Assembly (NCBI RefSeq): GCF_023701485.1 | Contig: NZ_JAMQBK010000029.1 | Location: 225,708-289,707, forward strand | DNA from: Aporhodopirellula aestuarii | GTDB taxonomy: Bacteria > Planctomycetota > Planctomycetia > Pirellulales > Pirellulaceae | Length of the DNA: 64,000 nt | Reading direction: 5' to 3' | Part shown: one piece after another, positions 45,371 through 53,481 of the stretch | How the letters are laid out: the number at the start of each line of letters is the position of its first letter | Numbering within the stretch: the stretch's first letter is position 1 | Notes under the pieces: generated by a model | Told to the model about the DNA's origin: nothing | The model's database searches: none | What the model saw: the letters and a program-made list of their open reading frames with translations, nothing else | Position numbers and translations under genes: made by a program

Positions 45371-45428
45371 AGCGGAACGGCGCGAGCCGTCCGGTCCCGC
45401 GTTACCGGACGGCTCGCGCCGTTCCGCT
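45371..45428. repeat. Dispersed palindromic repeat, copy 3 (perfect hairpin)
   Basis: Two 25-base arms (45371-45395 and 45404-45428) that are exact reverse complements around an eight-base loop (CCCGCGTT). The arm starts AGCGGAACGGCGCGAGCCGT. It sits between convergent FAH and VOC genes, where it may terminate both. Confidence 0.85.
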
Positions 45429-45486
45429 TCATTTGAAATCCCACAGTTATACAATCGACGTCCCATGTGAGTACGCCGTCTACCGT

Positions 45487-45993
45487 TTATTCAGCATCGC
45501 CTTGGTAGGCGCCCGCCGAATACGTCAGCTCATAGCTGTGCGAATAAATTTCGATCAGGTTGCCGAACGGGTCTTCGCAGTAAACCATCCGGTACGGCTT
45601 TTCGCCGGGGTAGTACTCCCGCACCGGCATCCTTTGCTTGCCACCGTTCTCGACAATTTTCTTCGCCAGACCCTCCACGTCAGGGTCTTGGACGCAGAAG
45701 TGAAACACGCCGGTCTTCCAATATTCGAAGTTGTTCTCTCGTCGTTCAGCATCCTTGAATTCAAACAGTTCGATGCCGACTCGATCGCCGGTTGCCAGGT
45801 GGGCGATCCGAAATCGGCCCCAACCTTCCCCAAACACGTCGTTGCACATCACGCCGATGGCGGAGTCGTCTGAAACGATTTCGGTGGGCGGCATTATCAC
45901 GTACCAGCCCAATGTTTGCGTGTAGAACTCGACGGCTTGATCCAGATCTGTAACCGAAATTCCGATGTGAGAAAACGTCCGAGGAAACGTCAT
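45487..45993 (-). CDS. VOC (glyoxalase/bleomycin-resistance fold) family protein
   Basis: 168 residues of the vicinal-oxygen-chelate superfamily: FSHIGISVTDLDQAVEFYTQTLGWYV starts the first beta-alpha-beta module (metal His), and TGVFHFCVQDPDVEGLAKKIVENGGKQ with MVYCEDPFGNLIEIYSHSYE make the second (metal His and Glu). Members are lactoylglutathione lyases, dioxygenases and resistance proteins; which is not visible. ATG at 45993. It faces the FAH gene, with the palindrome between. Confidence 0.88.
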   Translation of the reverse strand: MTFPRTFSHIGISVTDLDQAVEFYTQTLGWYVIMPPTEIVSDDSAIGVMCNDVFGEGWGRFRIAHLATGDRVGIELFEFKDAERRENNFEYWKTGVFHFCVQDPDVEGLAKKIVENGGKQRMPVREYYPGEKPYRMVYCEDPFGNLIEIYSHSYELTYSAGAYQGDAE

Positions 45994-46453
45994 GCGAGGC
46001 TTTCAATAGAAATAGAGGGAGCGTGCCACAGTGGCGGGATGTTCACGTCGATCTTATCAGAACGTCAAGTGCAACGATTCCTCGCGTCAGTCGGCATCAC
46101 TCACGACCGCTCCTGCACCTTTTCGACACGACAAACGGTGAGTCGTGGACCTCGCAACACCACGGGGGTTTTCTCTGCACAAGGCAAAGGAATTGAGGAC
46201 GTTTGCTTTCCCCAAAGAAAGTTTCGCACACGTGTTCGGCAGAGGGAGTTGATGCTGCAAACTCATCTGCCATCGGATCGTCTTCGCCGCCCCTCCAGCG
46301 ACGAACGCTGTTTACCGCCGATGGTTTGATCGCAGGCTAACCGAACCGGTCCAGCGGCTGTTTCGATCGCGCCGCAGTAGCTCTCGACATCGACTTCAAG
46401 TTCGCGAGCACCTTACACGAACCTGAGGAGTCGATGTCGCAGCGAGGAGATGT
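45994..46453. other. Intergenic region without a supported gene
   Basis: About 460 bases. A plus-strand frame of roughly 96 codons exists from 46039 but has no motif and an odd composition, so I leave it out. No repeat or RNA recognised. Confidence 0.4.
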
Positions 46454-46630
46454 CTATTCGCCCTCACGCTGAGCATCCGCGATGGCTTCGCCTTGAGCTT
46501 CAATCGCCGCCCAGTCCACATCGTCGGGTGGCGTTAGTTTCTGCGCTTCACCACCGTTCTGAGTGCAAGCGGGAAGCAACAACAGCCCGAGTGCCATGCA
46601 TGCGATGGAGTACCTTGGTTTGATTTTCAT
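46454..46630 (-). CDS. Small lipoprotein, partner of the DUF1559 gene
   Basis: A 58-residue protein: MKIKPRYSIACMALGLLLLP, followed by the lipobox-like ACTQ (Cys23) and a short acidic tail ending in DWAAIEAQGEAIADAQREGE. It begins three bases after the DUF1559 stop on the same strand, so they form an operon. Signal and Cys are read directly; lipidation and export are inferred. Small lipoproteins after DUF1559 genes are, as far as I know, a recurring planctomycete arrangement. Confidence 0.8.
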   Translation of the reverse strand: MKIKPRYSIACMALGLLLLPACTQNGGEAQKLTPPDDVDWAAIEAQGEAIADAQREGE

Positions 46631-46633
46631 CGT

Positions 46634-47773
46634 CTAAAATCCTTCGATAATTTCTTTTGAGGAAATGGATCCCAAAGCTCCCCACAAACCGTAGGGGCTC
46701 CTTTGCCCGACATTGCCGTAGTTTTTGGAGATGCTCTTTGCCTTGCGATCGCCCGCTTCGATGGAGTTGGTAACGAACTTCACCGCTCCGTCTGCGATCA
46801 ACACATGGACGCCACCTTGGTGGTGACTCGCTGCGCTGAAGACGCCTGACTGCCACGACGTTCCCCATTGCATCGCGCACGTGGGTGAGTTTGGTGGTAA
46901 CACGGTGTTCATGCCGCTGATCATCAAGTGGCAATTCCACCAACGACCGCCACGTGAGGTTCCGCCGCTATTCCACAGCGTCACACTGTTTTCGATGAAC
47001 TGTGGTCGCTCCGGATCGATCACTGCGGTGCAGACTGTCAAATCAGACCCCATCGCATCGTTATTGGGAAAGTAGGTTCGATCAATGACTGATCCACCAA
47101 TGCCACGGTCCCCCAGATCCGTCATGATCTCCGTCATCGCGATCGTGTTCGACAAGCCATCCAAAACGTCCCGGAACTTACGTGGATCATGACGCATGAA
47201 CATCCCGCGAAACACGCCTCGATCGGCCCACTGACTCGATGGCGGATACCCCACACGCAATACGGCATCCCCATGGCAGAATGCGTAGTTGATCATGCCG
47301 GTTGCCAACGGTGATACACCCGGATCCGATGGGCATCGCATCGTCGGCGTTTGCATCTGATAGGGATCGTACTCATTCAAGTCCACCCACGGGCGCGGGC
47401 CAAATGGCGGCCACGATCCATCGGCGGTTGCATCCGTTGGCGTTTCGCCAGCCTCGGGCATCAACGGGTTGGACATCATTTCCCACAACCCTTGCTGCTC
47501 CATGAACGGCAGCAACCCGACGTAAGAACTGAGTCCCCGTTGAGCGGCATATTGCGGACCGGTGCCATTGGGAGGCAACTGATTGTAAGCCGCATGGTAA
47601 TTGTGCAGCGACAATCCAATCTGCTTGAAATTGTTTCCACACGACATCCGACGGGCCGCTTCGCGAGCCGCTTGAACCGCCGGCAGCAAAAGACCAACTA
47701 AGACTCCGATGATCGCGATCACGACCAAAAGTTCGACGAGCGTAAAAGCTCTTCGCTCCACGTGCGTTTTCAA
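46634..47773 (-). CDS. DUF1559 prepilin-like protein, second copy
   Basis: 379 residues starting at a TTG ([16 protein letters not shown]) with AAGGA about nine bases upstream. Prepilin-like helix [35 protein letters not shown], with [24 protein letters not shown], and a body with [21 protein letters not shown]. The C-terminal signature is [22 protein letters not shown], equivalent to H-x-G-G...D-G. Like the copy at 26102 it has Ala, not Gly, before FTLVELL. It is cotranscribed with the lipoprotein downstream and divergent from the FAD-oxidoreductase operon. Confidence 0.92.
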   Translation of the reverse strand: MKTHVERRAFTLVELLVVIAIIGVLVGLLLPAVQAAREAARRMSCGNNFKQIGLSLHNYHAAYNQLPPNGTGPQYAAQRGLSSYVGLLPFMEQQGLWEMMSNPLMPEAGETPTDATADGSWPPFGPRPWVDLNEYDPYQMQTPTMRCPSDPGVSPLATGMINYAFCHGDAVLRVGYPPSSQWADRGVFRGMFMRHDPRKFRDVLDGLSNTIAMTEIMTDLGDRGIGGSVIDRTYFPNNDAMGSDLTVCTAVIDPERPQFIENSVTLWNSGGTSRGGRWWNCHLMISGMNTVLPPNSPTCAMQWGTSWQSGVFSAASHHQGGVHVLIADGAVKFVTNSIEAGDRKAKSISKNYGNVGQRSPYGLWGALGSISSKEIIEGF

Positions 47774-47890
47774 AAGACGGATCCTTTTTTGAATGAGAAG
47801 AAATAGAGGAGTTAACGGTGTGCCGGGTCCCTTAGGTCGGCGACAGCGGGCTTTGTGGCCACGTAATCGAGAGGGGGAGCGGACAAAATT

Positions 47891-47938
47891 TGGACATCAT
47901 TTTTCACAAAAAAGCAAAAATGTCGTTTTTGATGTCCA
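47891..47938. promoter_or_regulatory. Dyad in the divergent promoter region
   Basis: TGGACATC (47891-47898) and its exact reverse complement GATGTCCA (47931-47938) are 32 bases apart, with A/T-rich sequence (AAAAATGTCGTTTTT) between. Situated between the DUF1559 gene and the FAD-oxidoreductase operon; an operator or transcript hairpin is possible. Confidence 0.4.
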
Positions 47939-48032
47939 GAAAGGGGTGACGTCGACTCTTCATTGCTGTCGAGCGACGCATCGCGTTCGTGCGAACAACC
48001 TCACCAATTCCTGCCAGCGATACAGACTTACG

Positions 48033-49886
48033 ATGAAAAACAATCAGATTGGACGACGAGGCTTTCTAAGAGTGGTTGGTGGTGTGGGCATTCTGTCCGC
48101 GACCGCTCCCGGATATCTCATCGGCCGCGAAAGTGAATCGACCCCCTCGCATCCCGCGGCGGAAGGCGTGTTGGTGGAGGCCAGCCAGTTTGACGACTTC
48201 GGTGGATGGAAACTGGACACCCAGCACTACCAACAGATGGGCGGTTGCTACTTGTTGGCCCACGGAATGGGCAGTCCCGTGGAGAACGCACGTACAGAGG
48301 TCAAGCTCCCCGAAGCAGGAACCTGGAACGTGTGGGTAAGAACACGCGATTGGTGCCAAGGGCAATGGAAATCGCCGGGGCGATTCCGCATCACGATCAA
48401 CAACGAAACGCTGACCCCCGAGTTCGGAACTGCAGACACCCATTGGCATTGGCAACAAGGTGGCAGCGTCGAAATCCACGATCCGGCCAATGTGCAAATC
48501 CAACTTTCCGACCTGACCGGGTTCGACGGTCGTTGCGACGCGATGTTCTTTTCAAAGTCATCGACGCCATCGCTCCCAACGGACGATGCGGGGGAAGTCA
48601 TGCGCTGGAAAGATCAAACGTCAGGAAGATCCTCATGGAAGGTGGAAGAAAAGAAATTCGACCTTGTGATCGTGGGCGGAGGGATCTCGGGATGCGGCGC
48701 GGCACTCGCCGCAAGGTCCCAAGGGTTGAAAGTCGCCTTGATACAAGACCGGCCTATCTTTGGCGGAAACGCGTCCGAGGAAATTCGCGTTCACACCTTG
48801 GGTATCCATGGACGCGCAGGCGGAATCCTTCAGCAAATCGACACCGAACACTATCCCAACGGAAGCGAACTCGCTCGCAAGGATCAGAAAAAGCGAGAGG
48901 CTGCGATGGCAGCGTCAGGCGTCGAACTCTATGCCGGTCATATCGCGTGCGGATTATCCAAGGACGCGGGACGAATCGAAAGCGTCGAAGCCAGAGAAGT
49001 CGCGTCCGGGCGCATTCGCCGCTTCTACGCACCCGTCTTTGTCGATGCGACCGGCGATGGGTGGTTGGGATACTGGGCGGGCGCCGAATACCGAATTGGG
49101 CGAGAATCGCATACCGAATTCGACGAAGCATGGCCCAAACATGGTGATCTTTGGAGTCCAGAGAAGCCCGATCAACGCGTGATGGGAACCTCGGTCTTGT
49201 GGAACGCCGAAAAGACGAACCAACGAAGCGTGTTCCCTGAGGTCCCGTGGGCGATCCCGGTTGCCAAGGACCACGAAGCGACGGCCGGCGAATGGTATTG
49301 GGAATATTCCGACAATGATCTTGATCAAGTCAAAGATGCCGAAGTCATCCGAGATCACATGTTGCGAGCGATCTATGGTTCATTCTCAAACGCAAAGCGG
49401 CACCCAAAGAATGCCCCCTGGGCGCTTAAGTGGGTGTCCTTCGTTGGAGGCAAGCGGGAATCGCGACGATTGATTGGAGACCACATCTACACGATGAAGG
49501 ATGCCGCCGAACGTCGCTCCTTCGAAGATGCGGTGGTGGTGGAAACACGAGAAATCGATTCGCACTATCAACAGGTCCTCCAAGGGAACCCGGTGGACTT
49601 TCTCTCCAAAGCGTTGTTTTACAAGACGGGCGGTGAGTATTTTGTTCCGTTCCGCAGTCTGTACTCGAAGGATATCGACAACTTGATGATGGCCGGTCGG
49701 TGCTTCAGTTGCTCACACATTGGACTCGCCGGACCGCGTGTCATGAACACCTGTGGGCAAATGGGAGTCGCGACCGGTTACGCCGCCGCGTTGTGCAAAG
49801 CCCATCAAGTGACGCCACGGCAAGTGGGGCAAGAACACATCCAGGAACTGCGACGTCTCATCGGTTTCGAGAGTCAATCGACTTGA
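48033..49886 (+). CDS. Tat-exported FAD-dependent oxidoreductase
   Basis: 617 residues from the ATG at 48033; a frame extension to 47793 runs into the promoter region. GRRGFLRVVGGVGILSATAP is a twin-arginine signal. Residues 45-175 are a beta-sandwich-like region (VKLPEAGTWNVWVRTRDWCQGQW...). The FAD-binding motif KKFDLVIVGGGISGCGAALAARSQGLKVALI lies at 208-237, with the family's IFGGNASEEIRVHTLGIHG and, at the end, MMAGRCFSCSHIGLAGPRVMNTCGQMGVATGYAA. These are marks of the FAD_oxidored group (PF12831-like). Substrate unknown. The stop overlaps the next ATG by one base. Confidence 0.9.
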   Translation: MKNNQIGRRGFLRVVGGVGILSATAPGYLIGRESESTPSHPAAEGVLVEASQFDDFGGWKLDTQHYQQMGGCYLLAHGMGSPVENARTEVKLPEAGTWNVWVRTRDWCQGQWKSPGRFRITINNETLTPEFGTADTHWHWQQGGSVEIHDPANVQIQLSDLTGFDGRCDAMFFSKSSTPSLPTDDAGEVMRWKDQTSGRSSWKVEEKKFDLVIVGGGISGCGAALAARSQGLKVALIQDRPIFGGNASEEIRVHTLGIHGRAGGILQQIDTEHYPNGSELARKDQKKREAAMAASGVELYAGHIACGLSKDAGRIESVEAREVASGRIRRFYAPVFVDATGDGWLGYWAGAEYRIGRESHTEFDEAWPKHGDLWSPEKPDQRVMGTSVLWNAEKTNQRSVFPEVPWAIPVAKDHEATAGEWYWEYSDNDLDQVKDAEVIRDHMLRAIYGSFSNAKRHPKNAPWALKWVSFVGGKRESRRLIGDHIYTMKDAAERRSFEDAVVVETREIDSHYQQVLQGNPVDFLSKALFYKTGGEYFVPFRSLYSKDIDNLMMAGRCFSCSHIGLAGPRVMNTCGQMGVATGYAAALCKAHQVTPRQVGQEHIQELRRLIGFESQST

Positions 49887-50941
49887 TGAGACATTGGGTC
49901 AATCTCGCTCTGATGTTTGTGTTTGGCACCTTGGTCGTGACCGGGGTGGTTGCCTTCCTATTGCCTTTTTCGCAAACAAACACGCGGTTGCACGTGGTGT
50001 CCGGTGTCGTTTGTGCGGCGTTGATTGCCAAGCACGTGTTGAGCAGGATCACGTATGTTCGTTCGGCATTGGCATTCCGCTCCAAAGTAGTCGGCCCGGT
50101 TCGCAAGACAGGTGTGCTCGCGTTTTGGACTCTCGTGCTGGTTGCGTCGATCATGGCGTTGCCGCCCACCAATTGGCTGATGGACCAAAGCTATGAGACC
50201 CGCGAGCGATTGCAAATTGTGCGTAGCTCGTCACTGGTCGGCTTCGGCCAAACAACGCCCCATCGACGAATCGTCGTCAGAAAGGCCAAACAGGATACGA
50301 ATGCGTCATTGTCGATTCACCTCGGTTATTCCACATGGCTCGATCAACTTCCGACAACCGCGGTCTGGGTAGAGTCGACAACCGGGACGATGATCGAAAC
50401 GCTGTACCTCGATGAATCGATTGCCTACAGCGACGAGATTTCTGGTCGTGATACACCGCTGCGTCGTAGGGACGTGCTGCCGATTTGGCGACATGCCTAC
50501 ACCGCCGTCTCGGGAATTGACGCCAGTGGTGAGGTGGACGGCATGACAGGCGCGACTCAGAACCACAGTTTTGAGTTGGATCGATATCTCGAGTTGGGGC
50601 AAGGCAACCGGTTTGTCGTTTGCGTGGAAGTCAACTTGCCCGGAGATGTCAATGAGCAGTGGAGCGACGTTGAATGGGGACAGCCTTCGTTGCTCTACAC
50701 CGCTTTGATCGACGTCGATAGCGAGAGTCCGCACGCGATTTTGGAACTGACCGGACACGGCGGTGGTCTGCAGAGCGACGGGAATATTCGCTACGACCTG
50801 GAAACGATAACGACCGCTCGCGGGATCGTTGATCTGTTTTTGGCTAAATTGGAATTGCCACGGCGCGACGTCATCGAAGCTCGCGAAACGCATCCGCATG
50901 GAATCCACTCACCGTCCCAAATAGCAGCAGATAGTCCATGA
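49886..50941 (+). CDS. Membrane protein with periplasmic DUF2271-like domain
   Basis: 351 residues. N-terminus MRHWVNLALMFVFGTLVVTG and following segments give three hydrophobic helices in the first 110 residues (VVCAALIAKHVLSRI, VLAFWTLVLVASIMAL), with His residues in the helices (HVVSG, KHVLS) as in membrane cytochrome-b-like or DUF4405 modules. The outer part has TAVWVESTTGTMIETLYL, WRHAYTAVSGIDASGEVDGMTGATQ and RFVVCVEVNLPGD, similar to DUF2271 (periplasmic predicted redox-associated). Assignments are by eye. Overlaps the sigma gene by four bases. A role in passing electrons from the FAD enzyme is inference. Confidence 0.7.
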   Translation: MRHWVNLALMFVFGTLVVTGVVAFLLPFSQTNTRLHVVSGVVCAALIAKHVLSRITYVRSALAFRSKVVGPVRKTGVLAFWTLVLVASIMALPPTNWLMDQSYETRERLQIVRSSSLVGFGQTTPHRRIVVRKAKQDTNASLSIHLGYSTWLDQLPTTAVWVESTTGTMIETLYLDESIAYSDEISGRDTPLRRRDVLPIWRHAYTAVSGIDASGEVDGMTGATQNHSFELDRYLELGQGNRFVVCVEVNLPGDVNEQWSDVEWGQPSLLYTALIDVDSESPHAILELTGHGGGLQSDGNIRYDLETITTARGIVDLFLAKLELPRRDVIEARETHPHGIHSPSQIAADSP

Positions 50942-51471
50942 GTGACAGCAACGAGGAAACTGCCGAATTCATCCAACTCCTGACCGAGTCTCAACGCATG
51001 CTCTTTCAGTACATCCATTCGCTCATTCCCCATCGAAATGATGCCGACGAAGTCCTGCAGGAAACCAATCTTGTGCTTTGGAGGGAATATCACCAATTCC
51101 AGCAAGGTACGAATTTCCGGGCATGGGCCTGCACCGTCGCCTTAAACCAGGTTCGCGCGTTCACGTCCAAGCGACGTGCCAAACGTCCATTCTTTGATAC
51201 CGACACCATGATGTTGATCTCCGAACGCCAGCAAAAAAAATCGGCCTATTTCGAAAGCCGATTGGACGCACTGGAGCGGTGCGTCAAAAAACTGCCGCAG
51301 CGCAAAAGAATGTTCGTGGAGAAACGCTATCGAATCGGATTCACGATCGAGACGATCGCGAAGGAAATGGGTTCTAGCGTGGACGCTGCTTATAAAATGT
51401 TGCGACGAATCCGCGACGATCTTCACACCTGTGTCGATCGTACGCTTTCTCAAGAAGGACTTGGCAAATGA
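50938..51471 (+). CDS. ECF sigma factor, Rhodopirellula/Verrucomicrobium family
   Basis: 177 residues. Region 2 is LLTESQRMLFQYIHSLIPHRNDADEVLQETNLVLWREYHQF with FRAWACTVALNQVRAFTSKRRAKR, and region 4 is LPQRKRMFVEKRYRIGFTIETIAKEMGSSVDAAYKMLRRIRDDLHTCV. This is the planctomycete/verrucomicrobial ECF group usually followed by a FecR-type partner, as here. Start overlaps the membrane-protein stop (ATGA), and its stop overlaps the FecR start (ATGA). Confidence 0.92.
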   Translation: MSDSNEETAEFIQLLTESQRMLFQYIHSLIPHRNDADEVLQETNLVLWREYHQFQQGTNFRAWACTVALNQVRAFTSKRRAKRPFFDTDTMMLISERQQKKSAYFESRLDALERCVKKLPQRKRMFVEKRYRIGFTIETIAKEMGSSVDAAYKMLRRIRDDLHTCVDRTLSQEGLGK

Positions 51472-52889
51472 ATCACCGAGAATTCTATCGACGACTGCGA
51501 GACGCTTACCTTGATGGCACGGCATCGCAAGCCGATGTCGATGAGCTGCGTCAGTATCTCAAATCGTCGGACGAACTGCTCGACGACTACATCGAACACG
51601 CCAATCAAGATGCCGCATTGTTGTGGGATGGGCTGCCTGAATACGAACCGCCACTGCCCCAGCCTTCGTCAGCAAGTAACCGCATGGATGTGTTTTGGCG
51701 GTACGCTCCCCTTGTCGCCGCGACGTTGCTGTTCGCCGTCTCGGTCGGTTGGGAATGGATCCGATCCACACCGAAACCGGTCGCGACGATTTTATCGTCG
51801 ACGAACTGTCACTGGGGAACCGGAACATTGCCGACATCGGTGGGGCAAGAATTGCAATCGGGCCGCTTGCGGCTGATCTCTGGAATCGCCGAATTGCAGT
51901 TCCCGAAAGTCACCGTGTCGATGGAAGGTCCCGTCGATATCGAGCTGATTTCTGCTGAACGTTGTCGGTTGCATTCGGGAAGCATCGTCGGCTCGGTGAG
52001 CGAAGGCGGTGAAGGCTTCGTCGTCGAAACACCTCGAGCGGAAATTGTCGATGGCGGCACCAAGTTTGGCGTGTTCGTCGACAATCTCGGCGACGCTCGC
52101 CTCGACGTTCTGGAAGGCAAAGTGGATGTGAGACACTTCGGCAGCGGCCGCCAACTGACCGTGAATCGATCTAATCAAGCATTCGCTTCTGAAGAAACGA
52201 TTGAAACATTTGATCCAAAACTAAAGGCGAGATTGCAAAAACAACAAGAGGCTCGCAACTCGATTGATAATGTGATCCACGTCAGTTCGGCGTCCGGCAA
52301 CGGGGAGGAAGGTGACGTCACCTCAGGTGATCGAGAGGAAGGCGATGAGTTCCCCCGCCCTGACCACGCTTTACTAGTGAAGCATTCAAGTGACAGCGAT
52401 GAGTGGAACCGCAAAGCGTTCGTGCGATTTGATCTGACCGGGGTAGATGCTTCGGAATTGTCGCGGGTTGATTTGAGGCTAGAGGGCATCCCAACCGGTA
52501 TGGGGTACACGTCGCTCGTGCCCGACTCCACGTTCCATGTTTTTGGAGTCAAGCCCGAGTTTGACATCGATTGGAATTCCAGAACGCTCGACCAAACCAA
52601 TTTTCCAGGCCGTTTGGGAGACACCTTCGAGTTGGATCCGGCCAAGGTGCAATTGCTCGGTGAGTTTGTCGTTCCACAGTCTCAGCCGGTCGGGCAATTT
52701 GTGGTCACGGATCCAAGATTGCAGCAGTTTATCGAAGACGAATTGGGATCCAGTCCAACTCTGGTGGTAACGCGGGTGACCTCAGCAGCAGCGAGCCAGA
52801 GCTACGTCCACGGTTTCGCGAGCCGCACCCATCCAACCGCCACCCCACCAACGTTGCGGCTTCAAATAAAACAACAGTCAGCTGAGTAA
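51468..52889 (+). CDS. FecR-domain anti-sigma protein with DNRLRE domain
   Basis: 473 residues. Short cytoplasmic N-terminus (EFYRRLRDAYLDGTASQADVDELRQYL), one helix at about 67-90 (YAPLVAATLLFAVSVGWEW), then FecR-like periplasmic domain (about 110-215): LRLISGIAELQFPKVTVSMEGP, GFVVETPRAEIVDGGTKFGVFV and LDVLEGKVDVRHF. Residues about 260-470 are a DNRLRE/CBM96-type domain: HALLVKHSSDSDEWNRKAFVRFDLTGVDASELSRVDLRLEG. The FecR partner of the sigma factor at 50938 is expected to hold it. The DNRLRE domain, usually seen in extracellular polysaccharide-active proteins, suggests a surface glycan signal; inference. Confidence 0.87.
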   Translation: MNHREFYRRLRDAYLDGTASQADVDELRQYLKSSDELLDDYIEHANQDAALLWDGLPEYEPPLPQPSSASNRMDVFWRYAPLVAATLLFAVSVGWEWIRSTPKPVATILSSTNCHWGTGTLPTSVGQELQSGRLRLISGIAELQFPKVTVSMEGPVDIELISAERCRLHSGSIVGSVSEGGEGFVVETPRAEIVDGGTKFGVFVDNLGDARLDVLEGKVDVRHFGSGRQLTVNRSNQAFASEETIETFDPKLKARLQKQQEARNSIDNVIHVSSASGNGEEGDVTSGDREEGDEFPRPDHALLVKHSSDSDEWNRKAFVRFDLTGVDASELSRVDLRLEGIPTGMGYTSLVPDSTFHVFGVKPEFDIDWNSRTLDQTNFPGRLGDTFELDPAKVQLLGEFVVPQSQPVGQFVVTDPRLQQFIEDELGSSPTLVVTRVTSAAASQSYVHGFASRTHPTATPPTLRLQIKQQSAE

Positions 52890-53481
52890 ATGCTCTCAGC
52901 TGCCTCGGCCGTGCTGAGTCAGCTACTCCAGCGACGGTGAGGCGGCAGCGATTAGCCCGCTGAGTAAGCCGCAGGAATGCAACGCAATCGAATCCTCCAA
53001 GGCCTGAAGGGGGTGAAGTCGTACGCGACGATGTTGTTCTGTCGCCGCCTTCTGGGCTTCGTCATTGCGTGTGTGAATCGACGTCTTCGCGGTATCTCCT
53101 TTAGCCAATGAATGACGGCCCTGTCCGGCCGCTACCGCGCCCGAAACTCTCGCAAGCAGAAGGGTGAAGTCGCAAAACGCAAGTTCCAAACATGCGTTTC
53201 GGGTTGTGACACGATCACGTCGTTAACGTTGCTTGGCGTACACGGCATTTGCCGAAAGTCTTGACGACTTCTGTTAGAGAATAACGTTCACAACAAATTC
53301 GGATGAAGATCCCACGCACGTTCCGAAGCGTGCCTTCACAACAGCAAAATCACTACTTTAAAAATTCGCCAAAGCTACACAGAAATGACCGCGATTCGTT
53401 TACGGGTTGTTCATATTCGGCCGCTATATTCCGCCCGAACTTCCCTCTCCCCCGAGTTAGAACGAATCAGGAATAAACACT
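52890..53481. other. Intergenic region ahead of the 1811-residue protein
   Basis: About 590 bases. A CTCAG/CTGAG stem near 52896-52915 may terminate the FecR operon. TTGACG near 53263 could be part of a promoter for the downstream gene, but no well-placed -10 is clear. No gene found that I can support. Confidence 0.4.

Noticed and set aside
44414..45466. 350-codon open frame on the minus strand opposite the FAH-family gene
   Set aside because: The plus strand has full FAH motifs; the opposite frame has no motif and basic, arginine-rich composition typical of antisense frames in GC-rich DNA.
45916..46329. 137-codon plus-strand frame after the VOC gene
   Set aside because: Starts antisense to the VOC gene and has no recognisable motif.
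48206..49147. 313-codon plus-strand frame overlapping the FAD oxidoreductase in another frame
   Set aside because: Extremely arginine-rich and without hydrophobic core pattern; the FAD-binding frame is real.
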